From contig CANIIN010000047.1 in the NCBI GenBank assembly GCA_947467405.1, positions 1 through 10,766 of the forward strand: a DNA stretch of 10,766 bases. The letters are read 5' to 3'. The first letter of the stretch is position 1. Each line of letters opens with the position of its first letter. Positions 6,189 through 10,766 of this stretch are shown one piece after another. The notes under the pieces were generated by a model. The model was not told where the DNA came from and did no database searches. It saw only the letters and a list, made by a program, of their open reading frames with translations. A program made the position numbers and the translations under genes. This stretch comes from Betaproteobacteria bacterium. Lineage in GTDB: Bacteria > Pseudomonadota > Gammaproteobacteria > Burkholderiales > SG8-39.

Positions 6189-6239
6189 GACCACGCAGTC
6201 AGGTAGCCCCGGGGGTGTCTCCCCGCCCGATACAGGACC

Positions 6240-9200
6240 ATGAACAGACCTCAACGCGGCGAATTGAAACGCAGGGGCGCACTGGCGATCTTCCTGCTGT
6301 CGACGGCGATCATCATCGCCGCCGCGATAGCCGCATTCACGCACTACGCGGCCAACCTGCGCGCGGACAGCGAACAGGCTCTGCTGGCGGTGGCGCACCT
6401 CAAGAAAGCGCAGATCGAGAACCACCTGACCGAAAACATCAGTGACGGCGTGATTTTCACCTATCGCCCGGCGGTGTGGCGCCGCCTCGACAGCGCCGGC
6501 GCGAGCCCAGCCGCGCAGCCCGACCTGGACGCGGCCATCACGCAAACCCGCGAGGCCTATGGATACCGCGCCATCGTGCTGTTCGACGCGCGTGGGCGCC
6601 CCGTGTATCCGGCCGCCGATGCGCGCTTTGACGCATTGGTGAACGCCGCGACCTCCGCCGCAGTCAAGTCGCGCCAGTCGGCCTTTGTCGACATGCATCG
6701 CGTCGCCGGCAACGCTCTGGCCTACGGCATGGTGCATCCGGTATTCAGGGGCGGCAACCGGCAGGCCGACGTCATCGGCGCCGTTTACATCGAAATCGAC
6801 CCGGCGCAACAGTTGTTGCCCCTGGTCGCGGAATGGCCCGGCAACAGCCCGTCGGCCGAATCGATCCTGGTGCGCCGCGACGGCAACGAAGCCGTGTTCC
6901 TCGCCACCTTGCGCCACAAGCCGGAAGCCCGACCACTGGACGAGCGTCGCCCCATCACGGATGACCGGGTGCTCGCGGTCAGGGCGCTGCAGGCGCCCAC
7001 TGGAGCGATCCGCGGCGCCGTGGATTATCGCGACGTACCGGTCATCGGTGTGTCGGTACCAATCGACCGCACCCACTGGATACTGCTGTCCAAGATCGAC
7101 CAGGCCGAAGTCGACCAGACTTTGCATCACCTGGCCTGGATCATCGGCAGCCTGGCGGCTCTGTTCGTCTTGCTGGCAGCCGCCATCTCGTACCTGTTCT
7201 GGCGCACCAAGCGGCAGGAACAAGCGGCGGCTCAGGAGGGATTGGCCCGGCAATACACCACGGCGATCGAGACCGCCATCGACGGCTACATGCAGCTGAG
7301 TCCGGACGGCCGCATCATCAATGCCAATTCCGCGCTCGCCCGGTTGACCGGCCGCACCGCCGAGGAACTGCAGACCATGACAGTCTTCGAGCTCGATGCC
7401 GACATGACCGACGAACAGATCAGGACGGCGCTGCAGGACGTCACGGTCAAGGACAATCTGCGCTTCACCACGCGCTGGCGGAAGAGCGACGGAACACCGG
7501 TCGACATCGACCTGAGCGCGATCCACGTGCCCGACGAGGACAACAGCCGCGGCTACATCCATTGCTTCACACGGGACATCACCCAGGCGCTTGCCCTGAC
7601 CAGCCGCCTGGAACGGATCACGCGGCATTACGCCTTCCAGGCGCATGTCACGGCACGCATCTTCCAGCTGCGTGACGGCGATGACATCCTCCGTGCATTC
7701 TGCGACTCGGCGATCAGCGAGGGGAACTTTGCGCTGGCCTGGGCTGGCATGGTGGACGAGGCCACCGGCATGGTGCGCGTCGTCGCGGCGGCGGGGGACG
7801 CGGCGGACTACGCCCGCTCCATCGTGGTCACCACCGATCCCGCGCTGGCCACCAGCCAGGGGCCGACCGGCCTCACCCTTCGCGAAGGGCGGTCGATCAC
7901 CGCCAACGATTTTCTGAACGATCCGCGAACCGCGCCGTGGCACGAGCGCGGGCGGCAGTACGGCATCCAGGCGTCGGCCGCGATTCCAATCACGATGCGC
8001 GGCAGGCCCGTGGGCGCATTGAATTTCTATTCGGCCCAGGCCGGCTATTTCGATGACGAGATGGTGGGCCTGCTGGAGGCAGCGTCGCACACCGTGTCGC
8101 TGGCCTGGGAAGCTGGCGCGGCCGTCAAGGAACGGGACGCAGAACGGCTCAGCGCCCAGCGCAGCGAGTCACGCTACCGGCGCTTTTTCACGTCGTCGCC
8201 TGTTCCGATCCAGATCCATCGCAGCTCCGATGGCGGACTGATCGACATCAATGAAGCGCAACAACGCGCTTTCGGCTATGCCCTGGAGGAAATTTCCGGT
8301 TACGGATGGCTGGAGAAGGCCTATCCCGATCCGACACTCCGCCAGCAGGTCGGGACGCTTTGGCTCGCGGACCTGGAGAAATCCCGCCTGTCGGGCAAGA
8401 CCATCGAGTCACCCGAGATCAGCCTGCGCTGCAAGGACGGCACCGACCGCATCGTGCGCGGCTACATGACGGTTGTCGACGAGGAGGCGATCCTGGCGTG
8501 GCAGGACTTCACCGATGTCCGTCGCGGCGAAACCGAATTGCGCGAGAGCGAGAACCGCTTCCGCGGCATGGTCGAGAATGCCGTGACCGCGTTCTATGTC
8601 ATTCGCGACGACCGCTTCGTCTACGTCAACCAGCGCTTCGCCGATCTGGTCGGATGGTCGCCCGAGGAACTCATCGGCCACAGTCCGTTCGAATACATGG
8701 ATGCCTTTTCGGCGCGCACGGCGGCCGAGGGGCGCAACCAGCTGGAGGCCGGCGGCAAGGCCGTCGCCTATACGCTGCACATCAAACGCAAGGACGGAGC
8801 GCCGATCGTCATTTCCGTGCAGGGCGCGCTCTCCAACTGGGACGGTCGACGCGCCCTGGTAGCCATTGCCGATGACGTCACCGCACGCACACTGGCCGAA
8901 GAACGCATCAAGGACTACGTGGCCCGCCTGGAGAGGTCGATGAAGGGCACGCTGCAGGCCGTGGCGCGCATGGTCGACCTGCGCGACCCCTACACCGCCG
9001 GACATGAACGCCGCGTGGGGCTGATCGCCGCCGCCATCGGCCGCGAGATGGGCTGGGACGACGAACACTGCGGTCACCTCGAGATGGTCGGCCTCGTTCA
9101 CGACATCGGCAAGATCGCGGTGCCCGCGGAAATTCTCTCCAAGCCGACCAAGCTCAACGCCAACGAGTTCGCCATGATCAGGAGTCACGCCGAGTCGGGC

Positions 9201-9509
9201 TACGAAATCCTGCAGAACGTGCAGTTCGACCTGCCGGTGGCGGACATCATCCGCCAGCACCACGAACGCCTGGACGGCAGCGGCTACCCGCAAGGACTCA
9301 AGGGCGACGCCATCCTCCCCGAGGCGCGCGTGCTGGCCGTGGCCGACGTACTGGAGTCGATGTCCACGCACCGTCCATACCGCCCCGCGCTGGGCGTCGA
9401 TGCGGCGCTCGAGGAGCTGCAGAAGAACAGCGGCATCCTGTATGACGGCAAGGTGGTGGATGCCGTGGTGAGGTTGATCCGGGAGAAGGGATTCGTGTTG
9501 CCGGACTGA
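6240..9509 (+). CDS. Membrane sensor with PAS-GAF-PAS-PAS-HD-GYP domains, probable c-di-GMP phosphodiesterase
   Basis: A 1089-aa inner-membrane sensor. TM1 (about 13-33) and TM2 (about 299-321) enclose a periplasmic domain of about 265 residues, probably a Cache-type ligand sensor. The cytoplasm then carries PAS1 (about 337-450), GAF (about 460-625), PAS2 (about 642-760), PAS3 (about 770-885) and HD-GYP (about 893-1089). The HD-GYP signature is complete: GHERR (921-925), VHDIGK (953-958), HAESGYEIL (983-991) and HHERLDGSGYP (1007-1017). Such domains hydrolyse cyclic di-GMP to pGpG or GMP, so the protein probably lowers c-di-GMP in response to a periplasmic signal modulated by the cytoplasmic sensors. 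No GGDEF, receiver or kinase domain is present. The only purine-rich match near ATG 6240 is AGGA with a 2-nt gap, so translation initiation may be weak. The gene stands alone, with no cognate regulator beside it. Confidence 0.93.
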   Translation: MNRPQRGELKRRGALAIFLLSTAIIIAAAIAAFTHYAANLRADSEQALLAVAHLKKAQIENHLTENISDGVIFTYRPAVWRRLDSAGASPAAQPDLDAAITQTREAYGYRAIVLFDARGRPVYPAADARFDALVNAATSAAVKSRQSAFVDMHRVAGNALAYGMVHPVFRGGNRQADVIGAVYIEIDPAQQLLPLVAEWPGNSPSAESILVRRDGNEAVFLATLRHKPEARPLDERRPITDDRVLAVRALQAPTGAIRGAVDYRDVPVIGVSVPIDRTHWILLSKIDQAEVDQTLHHLAWIIGSLAALFVLLAAAISYLFWRTKRQEQAAAQEGLARQYTTAIETAIDGYMQLSPDGRIINANSALARLTGRTAEELQTMTVFELDADMTDEQIRTALQDVTVKDNLRFTTRWRKSDGTPVDIDLSAIHVPDEDNSRGYIHCFTRDITQALALTSRLERITRHYAFQAHVTARIFQLRDGDDILRAFCDSAISEGNFALAWAGMVDEATGMVRVVAAAGDAADYARSIVVTTDPALATSQGPTGLTLREGRSITANDFLNDPRTAPWHERGRQYGIQASAAIPITMRGRPVGALNFYSAQAGYFDDEMVGLLEAASHTVSLAWEAGAAVKERDAERLSAQRSESRYRRFFTSSPVPIQIHRSSDGGLIDINEAQQRAFGYALEEISGYGWLEKAYPDPTLRQQVGTLWLADLEKSRLSGKTIESPEISLRCKDGTDRIVRGYMTVVDEEAILAWQDFTDVRRGETELRESENRFRGMVENAVTAFYVIRDDRFVYVNQRFADLVGWSPEELIGHSPFEYMDAFSARTAAEGRNQLEAGGKAVAYTLHIKRKDGAPIVISVQGALSNWDGRRALVAIADDVTARTLAEERIKDYVARLERSMKGTLQAVARMVDLRDPYTAGHERRVGLIAAAIGREMGWDDEHCGHLEMVGLVHDIGKIAVPAEILSKPTKLNANEFAMIRSHAESGYEILQNVQFDLPVADIIRQHHERLDGSGYPQGLKGDAILPEARVLAVADVLESMSTHRPYRPALGVDAALEELQKNSGILYDGKVVDAVVRLIREKGFVLPD

Positions 9510-9620
9510 GCGGCATCGGTTGTTCAGCCACTTCGCCTCGTGTACCGCCCAGTCCGTTGCGCCGTCACGCCCCCTTCGGCGGTTCTCGCGCCCCTTGAGC
9601 CGCCCGCCGCCCGACTCTGA

Positions 9621-9638
9621 CGTCACAACTCGCGTCAC
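9621..9638. promoter_or_regulatory. Direct repeat CGTCAC upstream of the outer-membrane protein gene
   Basis: CGTCAC occurs at 9621-9626 and again at 9633-9638, a 12-bp period, about 35-50 bp before the start codon; the first copy is part of the palindrome TGACGTCA (9619-9626). Position and spacing suit an activator site, but the 12-bp period does not fit a Pho box (11 bp). The regulator is unknown. Confidence 0.25.
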
Positions 9639-9659
9639 CTGAATTTCACGCCGATCGTC

Positions 9660-9665
9660 TACTAT
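9660..9665 (+). promoter_or_regulatory. Putative -10 element giving a leaderless transcript
   Basis: TACTAT matches TATAAT at 4 of 6 positions. Six nt separate it from the A of the ATG at 9672, which is where transcription would begin. No Shine-Dalgarno sequence precedes this ATG, which fits a leaderless mRNA. No good -35 hexamer is seen. Confidence 0.3.
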
Positions 9666-9671
9666 CCGCGG

Positions 9672-10403
9672 ATGACATCGCCCCTGACCACTTCCATCAC
9701 GCGCTACGCCCTCGCCTTCACCTTTGCCTTCGCCGCGCTGCTGCCTGCCCGCAACACCTGGGCTGCGCGGCCCTTCATCACCGACGATGCGCGCCTCACC
9801 ACCGCCGGCAGCTGCCAGCTGGAAAGCTGGATGCGCAGCTACCCGGACAACCGGCAGGTCTGGGCGCTGCCGGCCTGCAATCCGGGCGGCAACCTCGAAT
9901 TCACCGTGGGCGGCGGACGCAGCAAGGACACCGGCGTCGAGGCAACCGTCGATCAGGTCTTTCAACTGAAGACGCTGTTCCGCCCCATGCAGACCAACGA
10001 CTGGGGCGGCGGCGTGGCGATCGGCGTCGTGCGCCATCCCTCCACCACGCCGGGCCCCAACGCGCTGGGCAACAGCTACGTCTACCTCCCGCTGTCGCGC
10101 TCGCTGCTGGATGACCAGCTGATCCTGCATGGCAATGCCGGCTGGTCGAAGGATCGCGCCAGCGGCCTGAACGGCATGACCTGGGGCGCCGGCGGCGAAT
10201 ACAAGATCGGCACGCGGTTTCTGGCCATCGCCGAATCCTTCGGCGACAACCACACCTCGCCCTACTGGCAGGTGGGCGGACGGTTCTCCATCATCCCCGA
10301 CGTCCTGCAGGTCGACATGACGGTGGGAAAGCAGTTCTCCGGACCGGACAGCGGACGGTGGATGTCGTTCGGGTTGCGGTTTACGCCGGCGAAATTGTTC
10401 TGA
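9672..10403 (+). CDS. Small outer-membrane beta-barrel-like protein
   Basis: A 243-aa secreted protein with a signal peptide at about 1-32 (Thr/Arg-containing n-region, hydrophobic ALAFTFAFAALLP, then NTWAA). The mature part starts near RPFITDDARLTTAGSCQLE (33-51) and alternates polar and apolar residues with many Gly, Tyr and Trp, as in beta-barrels. It ends ...LRFTPAKLF, with the terminal Phe typical of proteins inserted by the BAM complex. Two cysteines (48 and 69) could form a disulfide. The opening recalls barrel proteins related to the MetA-pathway (phenol-degradation) group, but this is by eye and the cargo or role is unknown. At 243 aa it would make a small barrel. The gene is 162 bp downstream of the HD-GYP gene and probably has its own promoter. 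No Shine-Dalgarno sequence is seen before ATG 9672. Confidence 0.85.
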   Translation: MTSPLTTSITRYALAFTFAFAALLPARNTWAARPFITDDARLTTAGSCQLESWMRSYPDNRQVWALPACNPGGNLEFTVGGGRSKDTGVEATVDQVFQLKTLFRPMQTNDWGGGVAIGVVRHPSTTPGPNALGNSYVYLPLSRSLLDDQLILHGNAGWSKDRASGLNGMTWGAGGEYKIGTRFLAIAESFGDNHTSPYWQVGGRFSIIPDVLQVDMTVGKQFSGPDSGRWMSFGLRFTPAKLF

Positions 10404-10430
10404 AGGTTGGTGGTTGAAATGCATGGCGGT

Positions 10431-10465
10431 GCTTGTAGATGCCCTATTGGCGGGCTTCTACAAGC
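10431..10465. repeat. Imperfect palindrome GCTTGTAGA...TCTACAAGC
   Basis: GCTTGTAGA (10431-10439) pairs perfectly with TCTACAAGC (10457-10465), and GCC/GGC can extend the stem inside the 17-nt interval. It begins 27 nt after the stop of the outer-membrane protein gene and resembles the TTGTAGGAGC...CTACAAG class of dispersed palindromes in Pseudomonas and Xanthomonas relatives. It could act as a 3'-end hairpin; there is no long T-tract, only TTCTTTCT soon after. Confidence 0.6.
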
Positions 10466-10493
10466 GTTCTTTCTCGGCGCCAAGCTCAAGAGG

Positions 10494-10525
10494 TGTCATT
10501 CCCGCGAAGGCGGGAATCCAGAGTC
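10494..10525 (+). repeat. Solo REP unit, same family as 71-134
   Basis: The stem ATTCCCGC/GCGGGAAT (10498-10517, loop GAAG) sits inside a 32-bp unit. This unit is identical at 30 of 32 positions to the right half of the doublet at 71-134 when that half is read on the minus strand. The flanking TGTC and CCAGAGT are conserved as well as the stem. Confidence 0.85.
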
Positions 10526-10558
10526 TTTGACTTGATCTCTTCGATGAGGCGTCGAGTT

Positions 10559-10601
10559 TCGCCTGACGGCGAGTCCCTTTTCTTGCTTCGCCAAGAAAAG
10601 G
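10559..10601. repeat. Paired hairpins of a dispersed non-coding element
   Basis: Two hairpins lie in tandem: TCGCC-TGAC-GGCGA (10559-10572) and a perfect 10-bp stem CCTTTTCTTG (10576-10585) / CAAGAAAAGG (10592-10601) with loop CTTCGC. AACCAAAAGAAGGCGACC follows. From memory, near-identical stretches recur in many Lysobacterales and betaproteobacterial genomes, often misannotated as short proteins. Confidence 0.65.
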
Positions 10602-10662
10602 AACCAAAAGAAGGCGACCCCGACGGTCCCGGTCGCTGCGCGACTACCCTGCGATGCTCGGA

Positions 10663-10743
10663 CTCTGAGGCGGCTGCGCAACTCACATCCGCAGTCGGGG
10701 GACTGCGGATGTTCGGACAGTGCTCGCCGACTGCCCCTCAGAG
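10663..10743. repeat. Nested inverted repeat with 12-bp perfect stem
   Basis: An inner perfect 12-bp stem, ACATCCGCAGTC (10685-10696) and GACTGCGGATGT (10701-10712), has loop GGGG. It is enclosed by an outer pair, CTCTGAGG (10663-10670) and CCTCAGAG (10736-10743). The nested arrangement suggests a structured RNA or a non-autonomous mobile repeat rather than chance. Confidence 0.6.
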
Positions 10744-10766
10744 CCCTGTGCTTCTCGGCGGGACCA

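Larger units (their letters stand above)
10404..10766. other. Non-coding repeat-rich block, 363 bp
   Basis: I find no credible gene here. Short minus-strand ORFs (for example 10486-10686) run through hairpins and repeats and have low-complexity products. The block contains at least four separate inverted repeats, listed individually below, in a mosaic typical of dispersed non-coding elements in Lysobacterales-like genomes. It continues to the end of the window and may extend beyond it. Confidence 0.6.

Noticed and set aside
6195..6239. Cyclic-di-GMP riboswitch in the leader of the HD-GYP gene
   Set aside because: CACGCAG and GGTAGC recall GEMM motifs, but the conserved core and paired helices are missing; only a 4-bp GGGG/CCCC hairpin is present.
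6057..8090. 677-codon minus-strand ORF opposite the HD-GYP sensor
   Set aside because: No recognisable domain and a composition typical of antisense shadows; the plus-strand frame holds TM, PAS and GAF domains.
9621..9638. Third Pho box upstream of the outer-membrane protein gene
   Set aside because: The GTCAC half-sites are 12 bp apart rather than 11 and lack the leading CT of CTGTCA.
8409..10424. 671-codon minus-strand ORF spanning two plus-strand genes
   Set aside because: It crosses the intergenic region and two well-supported genes and has no recognisable domain.
10486..10686. Small minus-strand ORFs in the right-end repeat block
   Set aside because: They are translations of the REP unit and hairpin repeats, with no ribosome binding site that I can see.

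Overview
The window looks like a chromosomal segment of a high-GC proteobacterium. My best guess is a gammaproteobacterium of the Lysobacterales/Xanthomonadales type. The reasons are the GC-rich third codon positions, the protein families, dispersed GTCATTCCCGC...GCGGGAAT palindromes, and a non-coding block at the right end built around a CCTTTTCTTG/CAAGAAAAGG hairpin. I recognise that block as common in this and related groups. The taxonomic call comes from memory of such patterns and no search was run.

Layout. Positions 1-139 hold a degenerate heptamer tandem array and a 64-bp inverted-repeat element just behind a phosphatidylserine decarboxylase gene (psd, minus strand, 140-1030). Divergent from psd is a class III, PLP-dependent aminotransferase with an N-terminal hydrophobic segment (1119-2783). 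It converges on a His-rich membrane protein resembling the DUF962/Mpo1 pattern (2845-3462, minus); the two are separated by a second heptamer array. Next is a divergent promoter region carrying two near-consensus PhoB boxes in opposite orientations. One faces the membrane protein and the other faces a GT-B glycosyltransferase (3628-4860, plus). A possible 59-codon ORF (4954-5133, minus) precedes a cation diffusion facilitator (5165-6085). Then come a 1089-residue membrane sensor with PAS, GAF, PAS, PAS and HD-GYP domains (6240-9509) and a small outer-membrane beta-barrel-like protein (9672-10403). The final 363 bp contain no credible gene and are packed with inverted repeats.

How the genes may work together. 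The left half reads as membrane-lipid functions: phosphatidylethanolamine synthesis, a PLP enzyme of unknown substrate, a possible lipid oxygenase-like membrane protein, and a glycosyltransferase of the type that glycosylates diacylglycerol. The paired Pho boxes suggest that the last two are induced on phosphate starvation, as in known phospholipid-to-glycolipid replacement. That is inference; only the sequence motifs and the gene order are seen directly. The right half (metal efflux, c-di-GMP hydrolysis, outer-membrane protein) shows no clear link to the left.

No tRNA, rRNA, CRISPR array, insertion sequence or phage gene was seen.
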